Shown here in pieces: positions 27,420 to 38,131 of a DNA stretch of 64,000 nucleotides. Every line of letters starts with the position of its first letter. The first letter of the stretch is position 1. The translations under genes were made by a program, and so were the position numbers. The notes below the pieces were generated by a model. It did no database searches and was not told the DNA's origin. It was given only the letters and a program-made list of their open reading frames with translations. This stretch comes from Betaproteobacteria bacterium (GTDB lineage: Bacteria > Pseudomonadota > Gammaproteobacteria > Burkholderiales > Casimicrobiaceae), in contig JADJWJ010000021.1 in assembly GCA_016716425.1 (NCBI GenBank), positions 372,001 through 436,000 on the forward strand. The letters run 5' to 3'.

Positions 27420-28808
27420 ATGCGCTACGCGAACCGCAACGCCGTCGTGCTGGGGCTGGGCCTCACCGGCCTGTCGCTCGCGCGCCATCTCGTCCGCGAG
27501 GGCGCGCGCGTGCGCGTCGCCGACACCCGCGACGCGCCGCCCAACGCTGCCCGCCTCGCAGCCGAGCTGCCGGGCGTGCCGCTGGAGACGGGGCCGCTGG
27601 CCGACGCGACGTTCGCCGGCGCCGACATGATCGCGATCAGCCCCGGCGTGCCGCAGGACCAGCCGGCGATCGCGGCGGCGGTCGCGCGCGGCGTGGAGCT
27701 CGCCGGCGACATCGAGCTCTTCGCGCGCGCGCTGCCGCCCGGGCAGAAGGTACTCGCGATCACCGGCACCAACGGCAAGACGACGGTGACGGCGCTCACC
27801 GGCTCGCTCTGCCGCGCCGCGCGGCTCGATACGGTGGTCGCCGGCAATATCGGCGAGGCGGTGCTCGACGCCATTGCACCGTTCGACGGCCGCGGCGCGA
27901 CCCGCCGCTGGCCCGACGTGTTCGTGCTCGAGCTGTCGAGCTTCCAGCTGGAGACGACGGTGTCGCTGCGGCCGACGGCGGCAACGGTGCTCAACGTCAG
28001 CGAGAACCACCTCGACCGCTACGCGGGCGTGGACGCGTATGCGGCGGCCAAGGCGCGCATCTTCGCCGACGGCGGCGTGCAGGTCCTCAACCGCGACGAT
28101 GCCCGGTCGCTCGCGATGCGCGTTCCCGGCCGTCCGGTGGAGTCGTTCGGCGCCGGCGTGCCGGCGGGCGAGGGCGAGTGGGGCCTCGTGCTGTTCGACC
28201 GCACGACGTGGCTCGCGCACGGCGGCGGCCTGCTGGTACCGACGGCGGCGCTGTCGCTGGTCGGCCGCCACAACGCGTTGAACGCGCTCGCGGCGCTCGC
28301 GCTCGTGTCCACGGTCGCGCGGATCAACCGCGACGTGCTCGACGCGCTGAAGGGGTTCCAGGGACTGCCGCACCGGATGCAGAAGGTCGCGGAGGCCGGT
28401 CGCATCGTCTTCATCGACGACTCGAAGGCGACGACCGTCGTTGCGACGCAGGCGGCGCTCGACGGCATCGAGCGTCCCGCCGTGCTCATCGCCGGCGGCG
28501 ACGGCAAGGGACAGGACTTCCGGCCGCTGAAGTCGTCGGTCGACGCCGACTGCCGCGCCGTGCTGCTGATCGGCCGCGACGCGCCGGCGATCGCGCAGGC
28601 GCTCGAAGGGACGCCGGCGCGGGTCGAAATGGCGGGCACGCTCGATGCCGCGATCGACCGCGCGATCAAGCTCGCGGAGCCGGGCGACGCCGTGCTGCTG
28701 TCGCCCGCGTGCGCGAGCCTCGACCAGTTCGCGAGCTACGTCGAGCGCGGCGAGCGGTTCGCCGCCCGCGTGCGTGCCCGCCTGGCGGAGCCGGCGGCCC
28801 ATGCGTAG
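27420..28808 (+). CDS. murD: UDP-N-acetylmuramoylalanine--D-glutamate ligase
   Basis: The product is 462 residues. The N-terminal Rossmann motif is VVLGLGLTGLSLARHL, the ATP loop GTNGKTT is at 116-122, and LELSSFQLETT and NVSENHLDRYAG are MurD-typical. FIDDSKATTVVATQAAL and LLSPACASLDQFASYVERGE close the C-terminal domain. It adds D-glutamate to UDP-MurNAc-L-Ala. The ATG follows the mraY stop by two bases, and the last eight bases overlap ftsW. Confidence 0.94.
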   Translation: MRYANRNAVVLGLGLTGLSLARHLVREGARVRVADTRDAPPNAARLAAELPGVPLETGPLADATFAGADMIAISPGVPQDQPAIAAAVARGVELAGDIELFARALPPGQKVLAITGTNGKTTVTALTGSLCRAARLDTVVAGNIGEAVLDAIAPFDGRGATRRWPDVFVLELSSFQLETTVSLRPTAATVLNVSENHLDRYAGVDAYAAAKARIFADGGVQVLNRDDARSLAMRVPGRPVESFGAGVPAGEGEWGLVLFDRTTWLAHGGGLLVPTAALSLVGRHNALNALAALALVSTVARINRDVLDALKGFQGLPHRMQKVAEAGRIVFIDDSKATTVVATQAALDGIERPAVLIAGGDGKGQDFRPLKSSVDADCRAVLLIGRDAPAIAQALEGTPARVEMAGTLDAAIDRAIKLAEPGDAVLLSPACASLDQFASYVERGERFAARVRARLAEPAAHA

Positions 28809-30063
28809 GAGCCTCGCCGCCACGCCGGCCGGCGGCGCGCCGCGGCTGCGGCTGCGTCCGCTCGCGGGCGCCGCGCCGGGCGCTCCCGGCACCGTGCGCC
28901 GCGACGCGCGCGCGCTGGCCGTGTATGACGCGTCGCTCGCCTGGGCCGCGCTGCTGTTGCTCGCGATCGGCCTCGTGATGGTCTACTCGTCGTCGATCGC
29001 GACGGCGGAGGCGTCGGCGCACACCGGCCACCGCGCCTGGTACTTCCTCGCGCGGCACGGCGCCTTCGTCGCCGTCGGGCTCGCGGCGGCGACGGTCGCG
29101 TTCCAGGTGCCGATGCGGGCGTGGCAGCAGCTCGCGCCGTGGCTGTTCATCGCGGGCGCCGTCCTGCTGGTGCTGGTGCTGATCCCGGGCATCGGCCGCT
29201 CGGTCAACGGTTCGCGCCGCTGGCTGTCGCTCGGTCTCGTCAACGTGCAGCCGTCGGAGTTCATGAAGCTGGCCGTCGTCCTGTACACGGCGAGCTACGC
29301 GGTGCGCCGCGCGGCGTTCCTGCACGCGGAGCAGCCGCTGCGGCAGACGCTCGTCCGCGGGTTCCTGCCGCTGTCCGCCGTGATGGTGGTCACCGGCGGC
29401 CTCCTGCTGCTCGAACCGGACTTCGGCGCCTTCGTCGTCATCGTCGCCATCGCCTTCGGCATCCTGTTCCTGGGCGGCCTCGACTGGCGGCTGTTCCTCG
29501 CGCTCGCGCTGCTGCTGCCGGTCGCGCTCGCCGGCATCCTGGTCGCCGCGCCGTATCGGCTGCAGCGGCTGACGGCGTTCCTCGACCCGTGGTCCGATCC
29601 GCTCGGCAAGGGCTACCAGCTGTCGCACTCGCTGATCGCGTTCGGGCGCGGCGAGTGGTTCGGCGTGGGCCTGGGCTCCTCCGTCGAGAAGCTCCTGTTC
29701 CTGCCGGAGGCGCACACCGACTTCCTGCTCGCGGTCATCGCCGAGGAACTGGGCTTTGCCGGCGTGGCGGTCGTCATCGCGCTGTTCACGTGGCTGCTGC
29801 TGCGCGCGTACGCGATCGGCCGGCAGGCGGCGCGGCTCGAGCGACCGTTCGCCGCGCTGGTCGCGCAGGGGATCGGCGTGTGGATCGGCGTGCAGGCGTT
29901 CATCAACATCGGCGTGAACATGGGCGTGCTGCCGACCAAGGGCCTGACGCTGCCGCTGCTGTCGTTCGGCGGCAGCGGCATCGTCGCCAACTGCATCGCG
30001 GTGGCGGTCCTGCTGCGCATCGACTACGAGAACCGGCGGATGTTGCGCGGTTACCTGGAATGA
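28801..30063 (+). CDS. ftsW: Peptidoglycan glycosyltransferase FtsW
   Basis: The product is 420 residues, a ten-helix SEDS protein. After an Arg/Pro-rich cytoplasmic tail of about 40 residues come LVMVYSSSIATAEA, PGIGRSVNGSRRWLSLG, QPSEFMKLAVVLYTASYAV and LLEPDFGAFVV; the last holds the SEDS catalytic aspartate. The C-terminal part has LPEAHTDFLLAVIAEELGF and TLPLLSFGGSGIV. It polymerises lipid II at the septum with FtsI. The ATG overlaps the murD end by eight bases. Confidence 0.94.
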   Translation: MRRSLAATPAGGAPRLRLRPLAGAAPGAPGTVRRDARALAVYDASLAWAALLLLAIGLVMVYSSSIATAEASAHTGHRAWYFLARHGAFVAVGLAAATVAFQVPMRAWQQLAPWLFIAGAVLLVLVLIPGIGRSVNGSRRWLSLGLVNVQPSEFMKLAVVLYTASYAVRRAAFLHAEQPLRQTLVRGFLPLSAVMVVTGGLLLLEPDFGAFVVIVAIAFGILFLGGLDWRLFLALALLLPVALAGILVAAPYRLQRLTAFLDPWSDPLGKGYQLSHSLIAFGRGEWFGVGLGSSVEKLLFLPEAHTDFLLAVIAEELGFAGVAVVIALFTWLLLRAYAIGRQAARLERPFAALVAQGIGVWIGVQAFINIGVNMGVLPTKGLTLPLLSFGGSGIVANCIAVAVLLRIDYENRRMLRGYLE

Positions 30064-31142
30064 CGGGCACCGCGATGATCACCACCGGCGGCACCGGCGG
30101 CCACATCTTTCCCGGCATCGCGGTCGCCGGCGAACTCGCGCGCCGCGGCTGGCACGTGTTCTGGCTCGGCACGCGCGACGGCATGGAGGGGCGGCTCGTA
30201 CCGCAGCACGGCATCGACTTCGAGGGCATCGCGTTCCGCAGCGTGCGCGGCAAGGGTCCGCTCCGCTTGCTGGTCGGCCCGTTCGCGATCCTCGCCGCGT
30301 GCGTGCAGGCGTTCCGCGTGCTCGGGCGCCGACGGCCGTCCGTCGTCATCGGCTTCGGCGGCTTCGCGTCGTTCCCTGGCGCGCTGATGGCGGTCGCGCG
30401 CAACATCCCCCTCGTCGTGCACAACCTCGACGCGAAGCCGGGGCTCGCCAACCGCGTGCTGCGCTTCGGCGCCGACCGGGTGCTCACGGGCTTTCCGGGC
30501 GTGCTGGGCGAGGGGCGCGACCCGCGCGTCGAGTGGGTCGGCAATCCGCTGCGCGCCGACATCGTCGCGGCGTTGCCGCCGGAGGAACGCTTCGCCGGCC
30601 GCAGCGGCCCGCTCACCGTGCTGGTCGTGGGCGGCAGCCTGGGCGCGGTCGCGCTGAACGAGTGCGTGCCGCGTGCGCTCGCGCTGATGCCGCCGGGCGC
30701 GCGGCCCGTCGTCACCCACCAGGCGGGAGAGAAGCACATCGACGCGCTCGTCGCCGAATACGAGCGGGCAGGCGTGGCCGCCGAGTGCGTGGCGTTCATC
30801 GCCGACATGGGCCGCCGCTACGCCGAGGCCGACGTCGTGATCGCGCGGTCGGGCGCCACGACGGTGGCCGAGCTCGCCGCCGTCGGCGCGGCGAGCGTGC
30901 TGGTGCCGTACCCGCACGCGGCCGACGACCACCAGGTCGACAACGCGCGCCAGTTGGCCGACCGCGGCGCCGCGGTGCTGATCCTGCAGCGCGACCTGTC
31001 GCCGGAAGGGCTCGCGGCGTGGCTCGGAAGCGTCACGCGCGGGCAGCTGCTGGCCATGGCGCAGGCGGCGCGCGCGCTGCGCCGCGCCGACGCCGTCGCG
31101 CGCGTCGCCGACGTCTGCATCGAACTGGGATCGCGGCAATGA
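30060..31142 (+). CDS. murG: UDP-N-acetylglucosamine--MurNAc-pentapeptide GlcNAc transferase
   Basis: The product is 360 residues of GT28 type. The glycine loop TGGTGGHIFPGIAVAGEL is at 9-26, VIGFGGFASFPGALMA near 95, and VVGGSLGAVALNE begins the C-terminal lobe. IARSGATTVAELAAVG and LVPYPHAADDHQVDNARQL form the UDP-GlcNAc site. It converts lipid I to lipid II on the inner face of the membrane. An ATG five codons downstream is an alternative start. Both ends overlap their neighbours by four bases. Confidence 0.94.
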   Translation: MTGTAMITTGGTGGHIFPGIAVAGELARRGWHVFWLGTRDGMEGRLVPQHGIDFEGIAFRSVRGKGPLRLLVGPFAILAACVQAFRVLGRRRPSVVIGFGGFASFPGALMAVARNIPLVVHNLDAKPGLANRVLRFGADRVLTGFPGVLGEGRDPRVEWVGNPLRADIVAALPPEERFAGRSGPLTVLVVGGSLGAVALNECVPRALALMPPGARPVVTHQAGEKHIDALVAEYERAGVAAECVAFIADMGRRYAEADVVIARSGATTVAELAAVGAASVLVPYPHAADDHQVDNARQLADRGAAVLILQRDLSPEGLAAWLGSVTRGQLLAMAQAARALRRADAVARVADVCIELGSRQ

Positions 31143-32518
31143 GGCACAAGGTCAAGCGCGTGCACTTCGTCGGCATCGGCGGCTCGGGCATGAGCGGCAT
31201 CGCCGAGGTGCTGGTGACGCAGGGCTACGGCGTATCCGGCTCCGACCTGGCCGAGTCCGCGGCGACGCGAAGGCTCGCGCGGCTGGGAGCGACGATCCGC
31301 ATCGGCCACGCCGCGGAGCACGTCGCCGGTGCCGACGCGGTCGTCGTGTCGACGGCGGTCGCCGCCGACAACCCGGAAGTCGTCGCCGCGCGCGAGCGCG
31401 GCGTGCCGGTCGTTCCGCGCGCGCTGATGCTGGCCGAGCTCATGCGGCTGAAGCAGGGCATCGCCGTCGCGGGCACGCACGGCAAGACGACGACGACCAG
31501 CCTGATCGCCTCGGTGCTGGCCGAAGGCGGGCTCGACCCGACGTTCGTCATCGGCGGCCGGCTGCTATCGGCCGACGCCAACGCGCGGCTCGGCAAGGGC
31601 GAGTTCCTCGTCGCCGAGGCCGACGAGTCCGACGCGTCGTTCCTCTACCTGTCGCCGGTGCTTGCCGTCGTCACCAACATCGACGCCGACCACATGGAGA
31701 CGTACGGACACGACTTCGGCCGCCTGAAGCGCGCGTTCGTCGACTTCCTGCAGCGGCTGCCGTTCTACGGCGTCGCGGTCGTCTGCGTCGACGACGCGAA
31801 CGTGCGGTCGATCCTCCCCGACGTCACCAAGCCCCTCGTCACCTACGGACTCGCGGAGGACGCGGACCTGCGTGCGACCGACGTGGCCAACGTCGCCGGC
31901 CGCATGCGCTTCGTCGCGCGGGCGCCGGGCGCGCCGGACCTGGCCGTCGAACTCGCGCTGGCCGGCCTGCACAACGTGCAGAACGCGCTGGCGGCGATCG
32001 CCGTCGGCCGCGAGACCGGCGTGGCCGATGCCGCGATCGCGAAGGCGCTCGCCGAGTTCCGCGGCGTCGGGCGGCGCTTCCAGCGCTACGGCGACGTGGT
32101 GCTTGCCGGTGGCGGTACGTACACGCTGATCGACGACTATGGCCACCATCCGGTCGAAATGGAGGCGACGCTGGCGGCGGCGCGGGCGAGCTTCCCCGGC
32201 CGCCGCGTCGTGCTCGTCTTCCAGCCGCACCGCTACACGCGCACCCGCGATCTGTTCGAGGACTTCGTGCGCGTGCTGTCGCAGGCGGACGCGCTGGTGC
32301 TGGCCGACGTGTATCCGGCGGGCGAGGCGCCGATCGTGGCGGCGGACGGACGCGCGCTCGCGCGCGCCGTGCGGGTGGCGGGCCGCGTCGAGCCCGTGTT
32401 CGTCGAGCAGGCGACCGAGCTGGCGGAGGCCATCCGCACGATCGCGCGCGACGGTGACGTCGTGCTCACCATGGGCGCCGGCTCGATCGGCGCCGTCGCG
32501 GCGCAGCTTGCCCAATGA
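31139..32518 (+). CDS. murC: UDP-N-acetylmuramate--L-alanine ligase
   Basis: The product is 459 residues. HFVGIGGSGMSGIAEVL opens the Rossmann domain, the ATP loop GTHGKTTT is near 112-119, and EADESDASFLYLSP and NIDADHMETYGHDF follow. IDDYGHHPVEM and FQPHRYTRTRDLFEDF lie in the C-terminal domain. It adds L-alanine to UDP-MurNAc, the first Mur-ligase step. Start and stop overlap murG and murB. Confidence 0.94.
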   Translation: MRHKVKRVHFVGIGGSGMSGIAEVLVTQGYGVSGSDLAESAATRRLARLGATIRIGHAAEHVAGADAVVVSTAVAADNPEVVAARERGVPVVPRALMLAELMRLKQGIAVAGTHGKTTTTSLIASVLAEGGLDPTFVIGGRLLSADANARLGKGEFLVAEADESDASFLYLSPVLAVVTNIDADHMETYGHDFGRLKRAFVDFLQRLPFYGVAVVCVDDANVRSILPDVTKPLVTYGLAEDADLRATDVANVAGRMRFVARAPGAPDLAVELALAGLHNVQNALAAIAVGRETGVADAAIAKALAEFRGVGRRFQRYGDVVLAGGGTYTLIDDYGHHPVEMEATLAAARASFPGRRVVLVFQPHRYTRTRDLFEDFVRVLSQADALVLADVYPAGEAPIVAADGRALARAVRVAGRVEPVFVEQATELAEAIRTIARDGDVVLTMGAGSIGAVAAQLAQ

Positions 32519-33428
32519 TGATGCACGAGCCCCTCCACTTCATTGGTCTGCGCGGCGCGCTCGCGCACGGCGCGCCGCTGGCGAAGCACACGAGCTGGCG
32601 TGCCGGCGGCCCCGCCGACACGCTGTTCGCGCCCGCCGACCGCGACGACCTCGCGGCGTTCCTGCGGCAGCTGCCTGCCGCGGAGCCGCTGACGGTGCTG
32701 GGCCTCGGCAGCAACACGCTGGTGCGCGACGGCGGCGTGCGCGGCACGGTGATCGTCCTGCACAACCCGGGGGCAGTGCTGGCGGTGGCCGACGGCCTGA
32801 TCTACGCGGACGCGGCGCTCGCGAGCCCGAAGCTCGCGCGCTTCGCGGCGAACCGCGGCTGTGCGCAGGCCGAGTTCCTGGCCGGCATCCCCGGAACGGT
32901 CGGCGGCGCGCTCGCGATGAACGCCGGCTGCTACGGCGGCGAGACGTGGCGCTACGTCGCCCGCGTCGAGGTGCTCTCGCGGGCCGGAGAGTTCGCGATT
33001 CGCACACCGGACGCGTACGCGATCGGGTACCGCAGCGTGGGACGCGCGGACGGCTCGCCGCCCGACGGCATCTTCACCGCGGCGTGGTTCCGCTTCCCCG
33101 AAGGCGACGCGGCGGAGGCGCGCGCGCGCATCCGTGACCTGCTCGCGCGCCGGATCGCGGCGCAGCCCCTGTCGCTGCCGAACGCCGGCAGCGTGTTCCG
33201 CAACCCGCCGGGCGACCACGCGGCACGCCTGATCGAGGCGTGCGGCTTGAAGGGCCACGCGATCGGCGGCGTGCGCGTGTCCGAGAAGCACGCGAACTTC
33301 ATCGTCAATCCGCGTGGTGCGGGCCGCGCCGCGGACATCGAGGCACTGATCGCGCACGTGCGCGCGACCGTGCGCGCGCGCACCGGCGTCGACCTCGAGC
33401 CCGAGGTGCGGATCGTGGGGGTTGCCTC

Positions 33429-33432
<4 letters not shown>
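32515..33432 (+). CDS. murB: UDP-N-acetylenolpyruvoylglucosamine reductase
   Basis: The product is 305 residues, the shorter type II MurB. HTSWRAGGPADTLFAP, VLGLGSNTLVRDGGVRG and IPGTVGGALAMNAGCYGGE form the FAD fold. GSVFRNPPGDHAARLIE carries the active serine, and VSEKHANFIVN the C-terminal glutamate. It reduces UDP-GlcNAc-enolpyruvate to UDP-MurNAc. Three in-phase or adjacent ATGs are present; the first overlaps the murC stop as ATGATG. Its end overlaps ddlB by four bases. Confidence 0.94.
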
Positions 33433-34651
<1,219 letters not shown>

Positions 34652-34676
<25 letters not shown>

Positions 34677-35395
34677 ACGCGCTCGCGCTCACGCTCGCGA
34701 CGCTCGCCGCGCTCTGCCTCGCGTGGCTCGCGCTCGCGTGGACGGTGCGCCAGCCGTGGTTCGCGTTCCGCGAGGTCGTCGTGACGACGCCGCTCGCGCG
34801 CGCCAGCGGCGCGCACCTCGAGGCGGTGATTCGCGAGGAGCTGACGGGCACGTTCTTCACGATGAACCTCGGCCGTGCACGCGCGGCGCTGCGGGAGGTG
34901 CCGTGGGTGCGCGACGTGGCGCTGCGCCGGCAGTGGCCGGACCGGCTCGAGGTCGCCGTCGACGAGCACGAGCCGCTCGCCCGCTGGAACGACGACGCCC
35001 TGGTCGGAACGCGCGGCGAGGTGTTCGTCGCGCAGTCGGCAGCCGAGCTGCCGCAGTTCGAGGGCCCCGAGGGCCGCGCCGCCGAGGTCGCCGCGCGCTG
35101 GCGCGCGTGGTCCGAGGGACTGGCGCCGCTCGCGCTGACGGTGACGCGAGTGCGCGTGTCGCAGCGCGGCGGCTGGCAGCTATCCGCCGCCGGGCCGGGC
35201 GGGCCGCTGACGATCGAGCTCGGCCGCGACGACGTCGACGCGCGGCTGGCGCGGTTCGTCGCCGCACACGGCCGCACGCTGTCCGCGCTGGCGCGCGCGG
35301 GCACTCGCGTCGAGGCGGTGGACCTGCGGTACCGGAACGGCTTCGCGGCCCGGATTCCGGCGTTTCGCGAGAAGGCCGCGAAGCCGAAGGCGTGA
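34652..35395 (+). CDS. ftsQ: Cell division protein FtsQ
   Basis: The product is 247 residues. The start MWDDAKQMNALAL matches the betaproteobacterial FtsQ N-terminus, followed by one membrane helix (about 9-30). The POTRA domain begins FAFREVVVTT and continues through TFFTMNLGRARAALREVPWV and RRQWPDRLEVAVDEHEPLAR. WNDDALVGTRGEVF belongs to the beta domain. FtsQ scaffolds FtsL/FtsB at the divisome. The ATG comes two bases after the repeat array and has no Shine-Dalgarno sequence. Translation probably depends on ribosomes reading through the extended ddlB frame. Confidence 0.92.
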
Positions 35396-35423
35396 AGGCG
35401 CGGCGGCAGCGAAGGATGAGCGC

Positions 35424-36656
35424 ATGGTGAAGGACAGCAAGAACCTGATCGTCGGCCTCGACATCGGCACGTCGAAGATCGTCGCAATCGTTGCCGAGGT
35501 CGGCGCCGACGGCGCGCTCAACGTGATCGGCCTCGGCACGCAGCCGTCGCGCGGACTCAAGAAGGGCGTGGTCGTCAACATCGAGGCGACGATGGCGTCG
35601 ATCCAGCGCGTGCTCGAGGAGGCCGAGCTGATGGCCGACTGCCAGATCCGCGAGGTCTACACGGGCATCGCCGGCAGCCACATCCGCTGCTACTCGTCGC
35701 ACGGCATGGTCGCGATCAAGGAAAAGGAAGTGATGCAGGCGGACATCGACCGCGTCGTCGAGACCGCGAAGGCCATCCCGATCCCGAACGACCAGCAGAT
35801 CCTGCACATCGTGCCGCAGGGCTTCACGATCGACGGGCAGGAGGACGTGCGCGAGCCGCTCGGGATGAGCGGCGTCCGGCTCGAGGTCGACGTGCACATC
35901 GTGACCGGTGCCGTGTCGGCGGTCGAGAACGTCACCAAGTGCATCCGCCGCTGCGGCCTCGAGGTGCGCGACGTGATCCTGCAGCCGCTGGCCTCCGCGA
36001 CCGCCGTGCTGTCGGAGGACGAGAAGGACCTGGGCGTGTGCCTGATCGACATCGGCGGCGGCACCGCCGACATCGCCGTCTACGCCGGCGGGTCGATCCG
36101 CCACACGGCCGTGATCCCGATCGCCGGCGACCAGGTCACCAACGACATCGCGATGACGCTGCGCACGCCGACCAAGGACGCGGAGGAGCTGAAGGTCCGC
36201 TACGGCTGCGCGCTGCGCCAGCTCGCCGACCCCAACGACGTGATCGAGGTGCCGGGCGTGGGCGAGCGCGCGCCGCGCAAGCTGTCGCGCCCGATGCTCG
36301 CGGAGGTGATCGAGCCGCGGATCGAGGAGCTGTTTCAGTTCGTGCAGTCCGAGGTGCGCCGCAGCGGCTTCGAGGAAATGATCTCGTCGGGGATCGTCGT
36401 GACCGGCGGCTCCGCGCTGCTGCAGGGGCTGAGCGAGCTCGGCGAGGAGGTCTTCCACATGCCGGTGCGCATCGGAGTCCCGTCCTACACGGGCGGCCTC
36501 GCCGACGTGGTGAAGAGCCCGCGCTACGCGACCGCGATGGGTCTGCTGCTCGAGGGCCGCGAGCAGTTCCTGCGCGGGCAGGCCGCCCGCGCGCAGGTCG
36601 CCGGCATCGGCGGCGCCGCGGAAAGGATGAAGCAATGGTTCAAGGCGAATTTCTAG
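35424..36656 (+). CDS. ftsA: Cell division protein FtsA
   Basis: The product is 410 residues of actin-like fold. LIVGLDIGTSKIVAIVAEVG opens domain 1A. The SHS2-type subdomain 1C follows (GVVVNIEATMASIQRVLEEA), then LIDIGGGTADIAVYAGGSI and SGIVVTGGSALLQGLSELGE of the nucleotide site. The C-terminal amphipathic membrane-targeting helix is GAAERMKQWFKANF. It tethers FtsZ to the membrane. GAAGGA lies about seven bases before the ATG. Confidence 0.95.
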   Translation: MVKDSKNLIVGLDIGTSKIVAIVAEVGADGALNVIGLGTQPSRGLKKGVVVNIEATMASIQRVLEEAELMADCQIREVYTGIAGSHIRCYSSHGMVAIKEKEVMQADIDRVVETAKAIPIPNDQQILHIVPQGFTIDGQEDVREPLGMSGVRLEVDVHIVTGAVSAVENVTKCIRRCGLEVRDVILQPLASATAVLSEDEKDLGVCLIDIGGGTADIAVYAGGSIRHTAVIPIAGDQVTNDIAMTLRTPTKDAEELKVRYGCALRQLADPNDVIEVPGVGERAPRKLSRPMLAEVIEPRIEELFQFVQSEVRRSGFEEMISSGIVVTGGSALLQGLSELGEEVFHMPVRIGVPSYTGGLADVVKSPRYATAMGLLLEGREQFLRGQAARAQVAGIGGAAERMKQWFKANF

Positions 36657-36662
36657 CGCGTG

Positions 36663-36682
36663 CGCGGGCCCGCGGGCCCGCG
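36663..36682. repeat. 20-bp perfect GC palindrome between ftsA and ftsZ
   Basis: CGCGGGCCCGCGGGCCCGCG reads the same on both strands and lies seven bases after the ftsA stop in the 119-base gap before ftsZ. It could form a hairpin that attenuates or stabilises the transcript. No clear promoter is visible in the rest of the gap. Confidence 0.6.
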
Positions 36683-36775
36683 GGTGCGCAACGGCGAATA
36701 CGACAACGACGACGACACCGGAAATCGGGACAACGCAATCACCTTGGTTCGAATTGACAGGAGAAGGAGCACACC

Positions 36776-37957
36776 ATGTTCGAGATCATCGATCAGACGC
36801 AGGAAGAAGGCGCGGTCATCAAGGTCATCGGCGTCGGCGGCTGCGGCGGCAACGCCGTCGAGCACATGATCGACCGCGGGCTCGCGGGCGTGGAGTTCAT
36901 CTGCGCCAACACCGACGCGCAGGCGCTGAAGCGCTCGACGGCGCGCACGCAGCTGCAGCTGGGCTCGACGCTGACGCGGGGCCTGGGGGCGGGCGCCAAG
37001 CCGGAGATCGGCCGCGACGCCGCGATGGAGGACCGCGACCGCATCGCCGAGATGATCACCGGCGCCGACATGCTGTTCATCACCGCGGGCATGGGCGGCG
37101 GCACCGGCACGGGCGCCGCGCCGGTCATCGCCGACATCGCCAAGACCATGGGCATCCTGACGGTCGCCGTCGTGACGCGGCCGTTCCGGTTCGAGGGCAA
37201 GCGGCAGAAGGTCGCCCAGTCCGGCATCGAGGAACTCGGGAAGAAGGTCGACTCGCTGATCATCATCCCCAACGACAAGCTGATCGACGTTCTGGGCGAG
37301 GACATCGCGCTGCTCGACGCGTACGCCGCGGCCAACGACGTGCTGCACGGCGCCGTCGCCGGCATCGCCGAGGTCATCAACAACCCGGGTCTCGTCAACG
37401 TCGACTTCGCCGACGTGCGCACGGTCATGGGCGAGGTCGGCATGGCGATGATGGGATCGGCCACCGCCGGCGGCGTGGAACGCGGCCGCCAGGCCGCCGA
37501 GCAGGCGGTGCGCAGCCCGCTGCTCGAGGACGTCAACCTGGCGGGCGCGCGCGGCGTGCTCGTCAACGTCACGGCGTCGGCCGGCCTCAAGATGAAGGAG
37601 TACTACGAGGTCATGAACACGATCAAGGAATTCACCGCGGACGACGCGATGGTGATCGTGGGCACGGTGATCGACGAGTCGATGGGCGAGGACCTGCGGG
37701 TGACGATGATCGCGACGGGCCTGGGCGGCGCCGCGGCGGTGGGCAAGCGGCCGCTGAAGCTCGAGGTGTTCGAGAGCGAGGCGATCGCCCAGCGCACCGG
37801 CACCGACGGCCTGGGCGTGCGGGTCGAAACGATCGACTACGACAATCTCGACCAGCCGGCCGTGATGCGCAAGGGCCGCGCTGCGCCGGCGGCGGGCGGC
37901 ACCCCGGCGTTCGACGCGTCGGAAATCCCCGCCTTCCTGCGCAAGCAGGCCGATTGA
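36776..37957 (+). CDS. ftsZ: Cell division protein FtsZ
   Basis: The product is 393 residues. VIGVGGCGGNAVEHMIDRGL begins the GTPase domain, the tubulin signature GMGGGTGTGAAPVIA lies near 105-119, and NNPGLVNVDFADVRTVMGEV is the T7 synergy loop. The C-terminal peptide ASEIPAFLRKQAD binds FtsA and other partners. FtsZ polymerises into the Z ring. GGAGAAGGAG lies just before the ATG, the strongest ribosome site in the cluster. Confidence 0.97.
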   Translation: MFEIIDQTQEEGAVIKVIGVGGCGGNAVEHMIDRGLAGVEFICANTDAQALKRSTARTQLQLGSTLTRGLGAGAKPEIGRDAAMEDRDRIAEMITGADMLFITAGMGGGTGTGAAPVIADIAKTMGILTVAVVTRPFRFEGKRQKVAQSGIEELGKKVDSLIIIPNDKLIDVLGEDIALLDAYAAANDVLHGAVAGIAEVINNPGLVNVDFADVRTVMGEVGMAMMGSATAGGVERGRQAAEQAVRSPLLEDVNLAGARGVLVNVTASAGLKMKEYYEVMNTIKEFTADDAMVIVGTVIDESMGEDLRVTMIATGLGGAAAVGKRPLKLEVFESEAIAQRTGTDGLGVRVETIDYDNLDQPAVMRKGRAAPAAGGTPAFDASEIPAFLRKQAD

Positions 37958-38083
37958 GGGGGGGCCGCCTGGCGAAGTCGCGACCACGCAGCCACGCCCG
38001 GGGCGCGCGCACCGCGGCTCGGGCCGGCCCCAAGCGCCCTCGCCGCCGTTCGCCTCCGCGCTGGCGACGGCGGCGGTCCGCTG

Positions 38084-38092
38084 TGCTATAAT
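38084..38092 (+). promoter_or_regulatory. Extended -10 promoter of lpxC
   Basis: TGCTATAAT (38084-38092) is a perfect extended -10 element 40 bases before the lpxC ATG. No good -35 is present, as is common for extended -10 promoters. The remaining 174-base gap after ftsZ is GC-rich and without other features. Confidence 0.65.
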
Positions 38093-38131
38093 CATCAGCT
38101 AACCCGTTGACGCGGCGGGGATTTGCCCGAG

